Positions 50,768 through 59,564 of a stretch of DNA of 64,000 nucleotides are shown here, piece by piece. The position numbers and the translations under genes are program-made. This stretch comes from Mycobacteroides saopaulense (GTDB lineage: Bacteria > Actinomycetota > Actinomycetes > Mycobacteriales > Mycobacteriaceae), in assembly GCF_001456355.1 (NCBI RefSeq), contig NZ_CP010271.1, forward strand, positions 2,666,001 to 2,730,000. Reading direction: 5' to 3'. Position 1 is the first letter of the stretch; each line of letters begins with the position of its first letter. The notes under the pieces were generated by a model that saw nothing but the letters and a program-made list of their open reading frames with translations, was not told the DNA's origin and searched no databases.

Positions 50768-51780
50768 CCGGCAACACACCCGCGGGACTGCCCGACTTCA
50801 CGATGTTGCCCGACCTGGCGCTGCGACCCCTGGGCGGAGCAGTGATCTGGGCCAACGACGATCTGTTCGCCGAGAAGGAGAACCTGATCAAACCCGGGCC
50901 GGCCGACTACCGGCCCGCAACCTTCGGGCACAAGGGGCAGGTTTACGACGGATGGGAGACCCGACGCAGGCGTGACCCGGCGGGCGAGCCCGGCCACGAC
51001 GCCGCCATCGTCCGGCTGGGCGTCCCCGGCGTGATCGCGGGTGTCGTCGTCGACACCGCGTGGTTCAAGGGCAACTATCCGCCGGAGATATCGGTCGACG
51101 CGGCAGAGATCGAGGGGTATCCGCCCGCGGACGACATCGCCCGGGACACCGCCTGGCAGAGCATCATCGGCCGCACGAAGGTCTATGGAGACAGCCGCAA
51201 CGTCTTCGACGTCGATTCGTCGCGGCGGTGGACGCACGTGCGGCTGACCATGTACCCCGACGGCGGCGTCGCCCGGCTGCGCGTGCACGGTCACGGACGG
51301 CCCGACCCACGGTTCCTCGACGCCGGGCAGTTCGATCTGGCCGCCATCGAGAACGGCGGCCTGGTCACCGATTGCTCCAACCGCTTCTACAGCTCACCGC
51401 AGAATCTGCTGTTCCCCGGTGTCGCGCGGGTCATGGGCGACGGCTGGGAGACCGCCCGCCGCCGCGACGACGCCAACGACTGGGTACAGGTGCGGCTCGC
51501 CGGCGAGGGAGTGCTGCGCCTTGCCGAGATCGACACGTCCTATTTCGTGGGCAACAGCCCCGGTGCGGCGGGCCTGCAGGGCCTGACCGCGCAGGGCCAC
51601 TGGGTACCGCTGCTGCCGCGCACGCCGCTGCAGCCCGACACCCGGCACCGTTTTCTGGTGGAGAGCCAACAGCCCGTCACGGACGTGCGTCTGGACATAT
51701 ACCCCGACGGTGGGCTCGCCCGCCTGCGCCTCTTCGGCGACCTCACGAGCGCGGGACGGGCCTCCCTGCAGGGCCCGTGA
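50764..51780 (+). CDS. alc: Allantoicase
   Basis: A 338-residue allantoicase hydrolysing allantoate to ureidoglycolate and urea. It consists of two similar beta-jellyroll repeats: GQVYDGWETRRRRDPAGEPG...AIVRLGVPG...DTAWFKGNYP in the first, and MGDGWETARRRDDANDWVQV...IDTSYFVGNSPG in the second, each ending with a YPDGGxARLR segment. The ATG at 50764 overlaps the preceding stop (ATGA). It completes the urate-to-ureidoglycolate route encoded from 39350 on. Confidence 0.93.
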   Translation: MTGNTPAGLPDFTMLPDLALRPLGGAVIWANDDLFAEKENLIKPGPADYRPATFGHKGQVYDGWETRRRRDPAGEPGHDAAIVRLGVPGVIAGVVVDTAWFKGNYPPEISVDAAEIEGYPPADDIARDTAWQSIIGRTKVYGDSRNVFDVDSSRRWTHVRLTMYPDGGVARLRVHGHGRPDPRFLDAGQFDLAAIENGGLVTDCSNRFYSSPQNLLFPGVARVMGDGWETARRRDDANDWVQVRLAGEGVLRLAEIDTSYFVGNSPGAAGLQGLTAQGHWVPLLPRTPLQPDTRHRFLVESQQPVTDVRLDIYPDGGLARLRLFGDLTSAGRASLQGP

Positions 51781-51830
51781 TCGGTCCGCGCCTGGCACAG
51801 CTCTAGCGGACGTCAATAGACTCCTTCGAC

Positions 51831-52769
51831 GTGACCGAACCAGAGAAGACGGATTCCGCACCCACCAAGGACGCGGGGGCCGCCCTCGACGTGGAAGGCT
51901 CCGGTGTCCAACCCCCCGTGTCCGACCGGATACGCAGGGCTTTCTGGTGGCTGGAGCGCTTCGCACCGGCCATCGGGTCGCGCTGGGCGGTCGAGCTGTG
52001 GTGCACCCCGCCGGTCATCGAGTCGAGCCTTCGCATGCCACCCGGTGTGCCCCCCGGCGAGCCGCTGGAAGCCCACTGGGACGGGCATCGGATTGCCGGT
52101 GAGTCGTGGGGTGAGGGGCCGACGGTCTATCTGGTCCACGGCTGGGGCGGTCAACGCACGCACCTCGGGATCTTCATCAAGCCGCTGTTGCAGGCCGGTT
52201 ACCGAGTCATCGCCTTCGACCTGCCCAGCCATAACGAGTCGGCGGCGGGCGCGCTCGCGCCGGGGCGCACCACGCTGATCGAGTGCGCGCACGCAGTGGC
52301 GGCCGTCATCAAGGAGCACGGGCCTGCCCACGCGGTGGTGGCCCACTCCCTGGGAGCCAACGCGACCACCTTCGCGGCCTCCTATGGCGCATCGGTGGGC
52401 CGCCTGGTGTACCTGGCGCCGATGGGCGACTTCCCCCTCTACCTCGACCTGTTCGCCGCGCGCCATGGCTTCGGCAAGCGGATACGCGCCGGACTGCAGC
52501 GCCAGCTCGAGCGCCGCATCGAGATGACGCTGCCCGAAACCGAATTGGTCCGCGTCGCTGCGGCCGCCGGGCATCCCCCGCTGCTGCTGATCCACGACCC
52601 CGACGACCCGGACACGCCGTACGCGTCGAGCGAGCGTCTGGCGCAGTCATGGCCCGGTGCACGTTTCCTCGCGACGAAGGGACTCGGGCGCCTGGCGCAC
52701 TTCCGAATCCTGCGGCACCGCCCCGCGATCAACGCCGGTCTCGAATTCATCGGCCCCGCTTCGGATTAG
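51831..52769 (+). CDS. Alpha/beta hydrolase
   Basis: A 312-residue alpha/beta hydrolase: oxyanion segment YLVHGWGGQRTHL, nucleophile elbow VAHSLGAN (Ser), and an acid/His pair late in the sequence (HDPDDPDTPY and RLAHFRIL). The first 50 residues are variable. The substrate is unknown. It starts with GTG and its end overlaps the convergent SDR gene by 23 bp. Confidence 0.83.
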   Translation: MTEPEKTDSAPTKDAGAALDVEGSGVQPPVSDRIRRAFWWLERFAPAIGSRWAVELWCTPPVIESSLRMPPGVPPGEPLEAHWDGHRIAGESWGEGPTVYLVHGWGGQRTHLGIFIKPLLQAGYRVIAFDLPSHNESAAGALAPGRTTLIECAHAVAAVIKEHGPAHAVVAHSLGANATTFAASYGASVGRLVYLAPMGDFPLYLDLFAARHGFGKRIRAGLQRQLERRIEMTLPETELVRVAAAAGHPPLLLIHDPDDPDTPYASSERLAQSWPGARFLATKGLGRLAHFRILRHRPAINAGLEFIGPASD

Positions 52770-53658
52770 CCGATAAATGGACCGGCGCCGACTCCGCCCT
52801 CCGACCACGTGACGAATACCAACGGTAGTAATCGTTCTGCACCCGGCTGACGATCCCTGGTGCAACCCGGTACGAGTCGCGGTACAGAACGCCCAAGGGA
52901 TTGTTCACCTCACGACATTGGCGTCGGATCCCGTCGACAACCATGTCGACGCCCTCCTCCAGGGTGAGCGACGCGTACTGGCTCCAATCCGTCGGGGCGA
53001 TCATGTCGGTCGAGACCAACGGAAGGTGGATGTTGGTGACACGCACCCCATCGGCACGGCTCTCGATGCCGGCGATGCGTAGCACCGCATCCATGGCCGC
53101 CTTCGATCCGACGTACGCCGAGAAATCCGGCAGGTTGCCCAACACCCCGATCGACGAACTGTGCACGATGTGCCCCGAACCCCGGGCACGCATCCCCGGC
53201 AGCAACCGCAGCACCAGGCCCACTCCGCCGAGATAGTTGATGGCGACCGTCCGCTCGTAATCGTGCAGCCGATGCTCCGAATCGGCCAACGACCGCATGA
53301 TCGAGCGGCCCGCATTGAGCACCAGAATGTCCGGCGCCCCAAAACGTTCGAGCACCTCCTCGGCGACGGCGCCGGCACCCTCACCCGTCGACAGGTCTCC
53401 CCGCACGGCGTGCGCGGCACCGCCACACGCAGCGATCCCGCGAACCACCTCATCGAGCTCGTCGGCGCGGCGCGCGGTCACGACGACGATGGCCCCGGCC
53501 TCGGCGATGCGCTCGGCCAACCGTCGGCCGATACCACTCGACGCACCGGTGATCACTACGGTGCGGCCGCGCACGCGGTCGGCAAGTGTCGGCGTCCACG
53601 GATAGCGCACGCCGACGGGCTTGGTAAGGACGTTGATCAGGTGCCTGACGGCCCGCAT
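52747..53658 (-). CDS. Short-chain dehydrogenase/reductase
   Basis: A protein of about 303 residues with the classical SDR Rossmann motif TGASSGIGRRLAERI, LVLNAGRSI, and the catalytic set Ser (VHSSSIGV), Tyr and Lys (YVGSKAAMD). The C-terminal extension (DSYRVAPGIVSRVQNDYYRW) is typical of mycobacterial lipid-acting SDRs. The start is placed at the ATG at 53658, behind GGAGAG; ATGs at 53670 and 53679 are also in frame. The substrate is unknown. Confidence 0.85.
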   Translation of the reverse strand: MRAVRHLINVLTKPVGVRYPWTPTLADRVRGRTVVITGASSGIGRRLAERIAEAGAIVVVTARRADELDEVVRGIAACGGAAHAVRGDLSTGEGAGAVAEEVLERFGAPDILVLNAGRSIMRSLADSEHRLHDYERTVAINYLGGVGLVLRLLPGMRARGSGHIVHSSSIGVLGNLPDFSAYVGSKAAMDAVLRIAGIESRADGVRVTNIHLPLVSTDMIAPTDWSQYASLTLEEGVDMVVDGIRRQCREVNNPLGVLYRDSYRVAPGIVSRVQNDYYRWYSSRGRRAESAPVHLSANPKRGR

Positions 53659-53824
53659 CCGCTCTCCCATGATTCGCATCGCAGTAGCTGACAGCGGTCA
53701 ACTCCGGGCCAATGATCATGTTGGCAGCACTGGTTGTCAAGATGGCCTGGGGCTTCCCCGTTTACCCCTCACGTCTCGCTGTTGTTTGCTATCGTTGCCG
53801 GTAGGTGCGAGTTCTGGGAGTCGT

Positions 53825-54430
53825 ATGCGATTCGGCGCGATAGTTTTTCTCATCGCCACACTGACTTGCGCGTGCGTATCCCCTAGTAGCTCAGCGCGGC
53901 ATGACGAATGGTCCTCGCTCGTGTCGATGCTGGCCGACCAACAGAAGGCGCTGCACGAAAAGGACCCTCTCTACGACCTTCCCGGCACTCCGAGACCGAC
54001 GACACGCAACGACATCCGCGTCAAAGAGCGTCAGTGGGGGCACTATCTCGACGCCGATCATCGGGAGCTGCTCCAGGTCTCCGACGGTCTGCACGCCTTC
54101 TGCGGTTTCGAGGACTTGTTCTCGCTCGCCGAATCTGCGCCCGGCTCGAAGAACTGGGAAGGCATGAAGGCGTACATCGAAGGTGCATCCCTGGGCCCCG
54201 AATACTTCGGCGCTCATTCCTTCGACCAACTGCGTCCCGTCTTCGGCGACCCGGACTACTACGGCGTGACCGTCACCGTCTCGCACTCGTACTTCAGCGA
54301 TGAGCCGGGTGTGGTCTACGAGCTTGCCGGTGACGGACCCAACGGGATCGGCACCTACCCCACGCTGATGGACGCGGTACGGGCCTGCGCGGAGCGGCAT
54401 GCCAAGGAACTGCGGAACGTGGCGACGTAG
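53825..54430 (+). CDS. Exported SMI1/KNR4 (SUKH)-like protein
   Basis: A 201-residue protein. The N terminus (MRFGAIVFLIATLTCACVSP) is a short signal peptide with two Cys that could be a lipobox, though not a perfect one. The mature part has a SUKH-like pattern: WGHYLDADHRELLQVSDGLHAF, then DLFSLAE and a late TVTVSHSYFSDEPGVVYEL strand region. SUKH proteins are often immunity proteins of polymorphic toxins, but mycobacterial copies also occur alone. No toxin gene is adjacent. Confidence 0.6.
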   Translation: MRFGAIVFLIATLTCACVSPSSSARHDEWSSLVSMLADQQKALHEKDPLYDLPGTPRPTTRNDIRVKERQWGHYLDADHRELLQVSDGLHAFCGFEDLFSLAESAPGSKNWEGMKAYIEGASLGPEYFGAHSFDQLRPVFGDPDYYGVTVTVSHSYFSDEPGVVYELAGDGPNGIGTYPTLMDAVRACAERHAKELRNVAT

Positions 54431-54599
54431 CCGGGAACCAAAACGCAGGCGTGGTCGTCTGACCTAACAAGAAGCACTTCCGGGGGATACATGGCATGGG
54501 CACGGGGAGCCGCGGGAACAACACCCGCTAACACTGGCCACTGTCCACATTCTCGCCGGCCAGCCATATTTCACACCGTAACCAGATAGGTTGAATGCC

Positions 54600-55682
54600 A
54601 TGCCCGATCTGCCTACTCGCACCTACACCGAGTTTCCCGGAATCAGCACGCGAGCCTGGGAGCACCCTGCCGATCGGGCCGCACTGCAAACACTGCGCAG
54701 CCTGAAGGGCTTCGACACCGTTCTCAAGGCGCTGGCCGCGCTGCTGCGCGAGCGTCAGCATCGGCTGATGTACCTGGCAACTGCCATTCGCGTGGACGAT
54801 CGGCAGTTCACCACGCTGAACGACACCCTTCACGACTGCGCGCGCGTGCTCGATGCTCCCGAAATCCCGGAGCTGTACGTCATCCAGGGGCCGTATGCCA
54901 ACGCCTTCACCATCGGCATGGACCGTCCGTTCATCGTGCTCACCTCAGGCCTGCTGGACCTCATGAACGAGCAAGAGCTGCGGTTCATCGTGGGCCACGA
55001 GCTCGGGCATGCCCTGTCCGGACATGCGGTCTACCGCACCATGCTGATGCACCTGATGCGGCTAGCCGGAAATCTCGGCTGGATGCCGATCGGTGGGTGG
55101 GCGTTGCACGCCGTCGTCGCCGCACTCATGGAGTGGCAGCGTAAGTCGGAGCTTTCCGGCGACCGCGCCGGAATGCTGTGCGGACAAGATGTGGATACCG
55201 CCATCCGGGTGGAGATGAAGCTGGCGGGCGGGTCTCGACTGGACGAGATGGATACCCAGCGGTTCCTGGCGCAGGCCGCCGAATACGAGCGCACCGGCGA
55301 CATGCGTGACGGCGTGCTCAAATTGCTCAACCTCGAACTGCAGTCGCACCCCTTCTCGGTGCTTCGTGCCGCCGAACTCAGCAAGTGGATCGATCGCGGC
55401 GAGTACGGCGCGATCCTCGGCGGAAACTATCCGCGACGCGAGGACGACGAACGCGCCGACCTCGGAGCCGACTTCCGTTCCGCGGCCAAGTCATACAAGG
55501 AGAACTTCGATTCCTCGACAGACCCACTGATCTCGGCGCTGCGCAATTTCGGGTCCACCCTCGATGGCGTCGTGAACGTCGTCGGGCAGGGTGTCACGGA
55601 TGTCGCCACCGACGTACGGCGCCGATTCTCTGAGTGGCGCACCAACTCCGAGCGCGACGAACCCCGCGACGCCGACGCCTAG
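54600..55682 (+). CDS. M48-family metallopeptidase
   Basis: A 360-residue protein. The zinc motif HELGHALSGH follows FIVG at about residues 125-138, and a second Glu-containing helix (RKSELSGDRAGMLC) supplies the third ligand, as in HtpX/M48 proteases. VIQGPYANAFTIGMDRPFIVL is the conserved segment before the motif. Only one hydrophobic helix (LAGNLGWMPIGGWALHAVVAAL) is seen, so it is at most weakly membrane-associated. The ATG at 54600 is preferred over a TTG nine bases upstream. Confidence 0.85.
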   Translation: MPDLPTRTYTEFPGISTRAWEHPADRAALQTLRSLKGFDTVLKALAALLRERQHRLMYLATAIRVDDRQFTTLNDTLHDCARVLDAPEIPELYVIQGPYANAFTIGMDRPFIVLTSGLLDLMNEQELRFIVGHELGHALSGHAVYRTMLMHLMRLAGNLGWMPIGGWALHAVVAALMEWQRKSELSGDRAGMLCGQDVDTAIRVEMKLAGGSRLDEMDTQRFLAQAAEYERTGDMRDGVLKLLNLELQSHPFSVLRAAELSKWIDRGEYGAILGGNYPRREDDERADLGADFRSAAKSYKENFDSSTDPLISALRNFGSTLDGVVNVVGQGVTDVATDVRRRFSEWRTNSERDEPRDADA

Positions 55683-55696
55683 CAGCGACCGCGGCC

Positions 55697-56089
55697 ATGG
55701 ACGATCAGAACTACATGAACTTCTTCGTGGAGCGACCGGCGTCCGACGCGGCGGTAGTCGGAGCCTGCGCCCGGGCCTGTGGCATCGCCCTGGAGTCCGA
55801 CAAACATCCGGACGAGGACGCGCACGGCTACGTCCAGATCACCCAGTACACGGACGGATTCGCGATGGGACTGTGCATCATCTGGCCGCCCACCTCGCCG
55901 GTTACGCGTCCCCAGGAATCCGTGGCACGGTCCATGGCCCATGAGCTGCGCCAGCGGGTGCTCTATGACGTCGAGGACCCCAGCGCGGATACGGGCGAAC
56001 GATGGATTCTCGCGACACCTGGCGGCGCGATCGCCACGGTCGATGTCACGGAATACGAGGACGGTGTCGGCCTGCGGGGAGCTCCGTGA
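55697..56089 (+). CDS. Hypothetical protein
   Basis: A 130-residue acidic protein beginning MDDQNYMNFFVERPASDAA; the middle reads HGYVQITQYTDGFAMGLCII, and the end GERWILATPGGAIATVDVTEYE. It looks like a small cytoplasmic alpha/beta domain. Not recognised. It follows the M48 peptidase by 14 nt and may be co-transcribed with it and the YqeY-like gene. Confidence 0.55.
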   Translation: MDDQNYMNFFVERPASDAAVVGACARACGIALESDKHPDEDAHGYVQITQYTDGFAMGLCIIWPPTSPVTRPQESVARSMAHELRQRVLYDVEDPSADTGERWILATPGGAIATVDVTEYEDGVGLRGAP

Positions 56090-56144
56090 CATCCCCGGAT
56101 ATTCGGTGGTCGGCGCCGGCCCGCGCCGATACGCTCGCCACACC

Positions 56145-56513
56145 ATGACCTCGACTCACGACCCGCACGCACTGCGCGCCACCATGCGTGTGGACCTCGC
56201 GGCGGCGCTGAAGGCTCGCAACAGCCAGGCCGTCAGCGCGCTACGGACGACAATCGCCGCGATCGATAACGCCGAGTCGGTGGACGACACCACGGAAACC
56301 ACGCCGGGCAGCACTCATATCGCCGGAGCGGCAATGGGTCTCGGTGCGGCCGAAGCGCCCAGAAGAGTGCTCTCCCCCGCCGACGTGCGCGCCGTGGTGC
56401 GGGCGCAGATCGAAGACCGCACCGCGCAAGCGGATCGCTACGAGGCTCTCGGCCAGGCGCAGGCCGCGGCCCAGCTGCGCGGCGAGGCGCAGATTCTGGC
56501 CGACTACCTATAG
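56145..56513 (+). CDS. GatB/YqeY-domain protein
   Basis: A 122-residue helical protein with the YqeY pattern: LRATMRVDLAAALKARNSQAV, SALRTTIAAIDNAE (the conserved R..LR...AAI), and a C-terminal VRAQIEDRTAQADRYEALG. YqeY domains resemble the tRNA-binding tail of GatB; cellular role is unclear. Its stop overlaps the convergent TetR gene by 6 bp. Confidence 0.8.
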   Translation: MTSTHDPHALRATMRVDLAAALKARNSQAVSALRTTIAAIDNAESVDDTTETTPGSTHIAGAAMGLGAAEAPRRVLSPADVRAVVRAQIEDRTAQADRYEALGQAQAAAQLRGEAQILADYL

Positions 56514-57176
56514 CTGCCGGTAGCGCCGCGCGATGCCATCACAGAGGATCTCCACACCCTTGACGATCACCTCACGCGGATTGGTCACCTGCGGCAGATC
56601 GCCCACCCCCACCAGCGCGGCCAGCCGTGGCGATTTCGGCACGCCGGCATTGCCGGAGATCAGCTCGGACAAGCCCGAAAAGTCGGTGCGCGCACCCGGA
56701 GATACCAGCTGTCCGCCGACCGCCCCGAGACCGACACCCTGCGAGTAGCTCCAAACCTGGAAGGCCAACTCGGCCGCCTCCGGCACCGACACTCCGAGAT
56801 GACCGAAGGCCTCCAGCATCCAGTCGAAGCACACCAGGGTGTCCGGCTGCATCCCGTTACGTGGCACCGCGTACGCCAACAGCACCCAGGGATGCGTGCT
56901 GTACAGATTGAAGTCGTACTCGACGGCGACACGCACTCGGGCGCGCCAATCCGGGTCGCCCACCATGTCAGCGGGGTAGGCGAATCGCCGGGTGACCTCC
57001 GCGGTCATCTCGACCAGCAGCGCGTCCTTGTCGGCCACGTGGCGATACAGCGACATGGCGCCCACCCCGAGTCCGTCGGCGATCTTGCGCATCGACACTC
57101 CGGACAGGCCGTCCGAATCCGCAATCTCGATGGCCTTGGCAACAATCGACTCCAGCGTCAGGCGCGGATCCGTCAC
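56508..57176 (-). CDS. TetR/AcrR family regulator of the adjacent MFS pump
   Basis: A 222-residue TetR protein: HTH in LSGVSMRKIADGLGVGAMSLYRHVADKDALL (residues 24-54, in pieces), followed by a TetR_C-type ligand domain (DFNLYSTHPWVLLAYAV, CFDWMLEAFGHLGVS). It is divergent from an MFS exporter gene with two GTAC-type dyads between, the usual arrangement of a drug-efflux repressor. The inducer is unknown. Confidence 0.87.
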   Translation of the reverse strand: MTDPRLTLESIVAKAIEIADSDGLSGVSMRKIADGLGVGAMSLYRHVADKDALLVEMTAEVTRRFAYPADMVGDPDWRARVRVAVEYDFNLYSTHPWVLLAYAVPRNGMQPDTLVCFDWMLEAFGHLGVSVPEAAELAFQVWSYSQGVGLGAVGGQLVSPGARTDFSGLSELISGNAGVPKSPRLAALVGVGDLPQVTNPREVIVKGVEILCDGIARRYRQL

Positions 57177-57216
57177 GACGCTTCCTCCAAACTCGATTGA
57201 CCAGCTCAGCCAATTT

Positions 57217-57254
57217 GCGTACAGTGTACCCAGTCTACTGCGTACGCCGTACGC
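57217..57254. promoter_or_regulatory. Tandem operator-like dyads between TetR and MFS genes
   Basis: GCGTACGCCGTACGC (57240-57254) is a perfect 15-bp dyad. A related imperfect dyad, GCGTACAGTGTACC, lies at 57217-57230, 23 bp away (about two helical turns). Their place between the divergent starts fits cooperative TetR binding. Confidence 0.65.
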
Positions 57255-57281
57255 GCCACAACATCACCGGAGCGATACCCC

Positions 57282-58787
57282 ATGACCAGCTGTAAGTCCA
57301 CTGCGCCAGAAAACGCGACCACCCCCGAGGGTGCCCGCGCTGGACGCCGCGCGTGGTTCGGGTTGGCCAGCCTGTTGCTGCCCGTCTTCCTGGTGTCGAT
57401 GGACGTCTCGGTGCTTTTCCTGGCGATGCCACGACTGTCCGAGTCGCTCAACCCCTCGGCGGCCGAGCAGCTTTGGATTCTTGACGTCTACGGATTCCTG
57501 CTCGCGGGCCTGCTCATCACCATGGGCAATCTGGGCGACCGCTGGGGACGGCGCCGCCTGATGCTGTGGGGCGCCACCCTTTTCGGCGCCGCCTCGGTGC
57601 TCGCCGCCTTCGCGCCCACACCACTGGCGCTTATCGCGGCCCGTGCGCTCATGGGCATCGGCGGGGCAACTCTGCTGCCCGCCAGCCTGGCGCTGATCGG
57701 GGTCATGTTTCCCAACGCCCGCCAGAAGGCACTCGCGGTCGGCATCTGGGCAGCGGCCTTCTCCTTCGGTGCGGCCGTCGGGCCGGTCATCGGTGGTCTG
57801 CTGCTGCACCACTTCTGGTGGGGCTCGGTATTCCTCATCAACGTTCCGGTGCTGATCGTGCTGCTCCTCACCGCGAACGCGCTCATCCCCGAATACCGCA
57901 ACCCGGTGCGGGAGCCCTTCGACCTCGCCGGCGTCGCGCTATCCATGATCGGCATCATGACGCTGGTCTATGCCATCAAAGCCGCTGCAACACACGGGTT
58001 CTCGCCTTCAGTCGCGATCACCGGAGTGATCGGCGTGGTCACGCTCGCGATGTTCGTCCGCCAGCAGATGCGTAACCCACATCCGCTGCTGGCGCTCGAT
58101 CTGTTCCGCAACCGGACTTTCACCGTGGCAATCGTCGGCACCGTCGCCGCGATGGCCACCTTCGGTGCCACGACGTACCTCACCGGGCTCTACGTGCAGT
58201 CGGTGCTCGGGTTCGATGTGCTGTCCGCGGCGTTCCTGGGGCTGCCGATGGCGGTGACCGTCGCCTACTTCTCGATGGACGCGGCGCGTATCGAACGCCT
58301 GCTCGGCGAACGCTGGACGTTCGTCGTGTCGCTGCTGTCCATGGCCGTCGGCAACGCGGTACTGCTCGCGCTGGGCCCGCACGGACCGGTCGGGGTGTAC
58401 ATCGCGGCAACGGTGATCGTCGGTGCCGGGGCGGGGGTCATGTTCACCTTCGTCTCAGCCGTCGCGCTGGGCGCGGCCCCCAACGAACGGGCCGGTCAGG
58501 CCACAGGCATCTCGGAGATGAGCTTTGAGCTCGGCACAGCCTTCGGGCTGGCGCTGTTCGGTGCGCTCGCCTCCGCGATCTTCACCGCACGCACCCATGT
58601 GCACGAGACGCTGGGGCAGGCCATGGCCCGCGCCAAGGACATGGGCGGCGAAGCGGGTGCCACCGCGGCCGATCTGGCCCGGATCGGATGGACCGACGGC
58701 ATCCATGCCGTGGCTGGGACCTCGACGCTGCTCCTGGTGGCCACCGCCATCGCGGCCGCCGTGGTGATGCGGCCCCCGAAGGAGTAA
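57282..58787 (+). CDS. MFS drug-efflux transporter, DHA2 (14-TM) family
   Basis: A 501-residue transporter with motif D1-like LVSMDVSVLFLAMPRLSESL in TM1, motif A GNLGDRWGRRRLMLWG between TM2 and TM3, and motif C AAAFSFGAAVGPVIGGLLL in TM5. Fourteen hydrophobic segments are visible, as in LfrA/EmrB-type proton-driven efflux of cationic drugs. It is probably controlled by the divergent TetR. The ATG is at 57282. Confidence 0.9.
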   Translation: MTSCKSTAPENATTPEGARAGRRAWFGLASLLLPVFLVSMDVSVLFLAMPRLSESLNPSAAEQLWILDVYGFLLAGLLITMGNLGDRWGRRRLMLWGATLFGAASVLAAFAPTPLALIAARALMGIGGATLLPASLALIGVMFPNARQKALAVGIWAAAFSFGAAVGPVIGGLLLHHFWWGSVFLINVPVLIVLLLTANALIPEYRNPVREPFDLAGVALSMIGIMTLVYAIKAAATHGFSPSVAITGVIGVVTLAMFVRQQMRNPHPLLALDLFRNRTFTVAIVGTVAAMATFGATTYLTGLYVQSVLGFDVLSAAFLGLPMAVTVAYFSMDAARIERLLGERWTFVVSLLSMAVGNAVLLALGPHGPVGVYIAATVIVGAGAGVMFTFVSAVALGAAPNERAGQATGISEMSFELGTAFGLALFGALASAIFTARTHVHETLGQAMARAKDMGGEAGATAADLARIGWTDGIHAVAGTSTLLLVATAIAAAVVMRPPKE

Positions 58788-58834
58788 CCCGGCCCTGTCG
58801 GGAACCTTCGGCGCCCCGGGCTCGTAGAACACGT

Positions 58835-59404
58835 ATGACCCGCGAGATCCGAGACATCGACTCCACCAATGAGGCCGTTGCCCACCGCGTGATCGCCACG
58901 GCATTCGCCCAGGACCCCGTGGTCCGGTGGGTGAACGCCGATCCACGCCGTGACGTCGCGATATTCCGTGGGATATCACTGGCCCTGCACGGCTCCGGCC
59001 AAGGCGAGTACCTGCTCTACGAAGACGGTGTGGCGGTCGGAGCCGCACATTGGGATCCCCCGAGCTGGGAGCCGCCGGCCGCACAAAAGATGCGGGCCAT
59101 CCCGCTGCTGCTCGGCGCGCTACGGCTGGGCGTCGTGCGCGGAGTCGCCCTGGCACGCGCCGCCGCGGCAGTTCGCCCTACCCACCCGCACTGGTATCTG
59201 GCGACCATCGGCGCCGCGGTTCCCGGCACGGGCATCGGTTCCGAACTCCTCAAGCACCAGATCGATCAGATCGAGGGGCCCGCGTACCTGGAGAGCTCCA
59301 ACATTCGCAACAACCCGCTCTACGAACGCTTCGGGTTCAAGGTTGTCGACGAGATCAGACCCTTGTCCGACGGTCCCACGCTGTGGGCGATGTACCGGGA
59401 CTGA
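58835..59404 (+). CDS. GNAT-family N-acetyltransferase
   Basis: A 189-residue acetyltransferase: AIATAFAQDPVVRWVNADP-like N terminus, a central beta strand (YLLYEDGVAVGAAHWDPP), the acetyl-CoA site IGAAVPGTGIGSELLKHQI (Q/RxxGxG/A variant) and LESSNIRNNPLYERFGFKVV. Mycobacteria carry many such proteins; the substrate is unknown. The ATG at 58835 follows the MFS gene by 47 nt. Confidence 0.83.
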   Translation: MTREIRDIDSTNEAVAHRVIATAFAQDPVVRWVNADPRRDVAIFRGISLALHGSGQGEYLLYEDGVAVGAAHWDPPSWEPPAAQKMRAIPLLLGALRLGVVRGVALARAAAAVRPTHPHWYLATIGAAVPGTGIGSELLKHQIDQIEGPAYLESSNIRNNPLYERFGFKVVDEIRPLSDGPTLWAMYRD

Positions 59405-59564
59405 TTGCGCCGCAACGTCGCTGATGGCAGACCTGCCGGATTGCCGAGAATCGGTAACGACCGCGACTACGCTGGCGATGGAATACCTAGAGTTCGGTGT
59501 GTATTAGTGCTGATAGTTGTTCCCGCCCGGCATGGCGGGAGCGCCGGTAGTACAGAAGGTTGAG

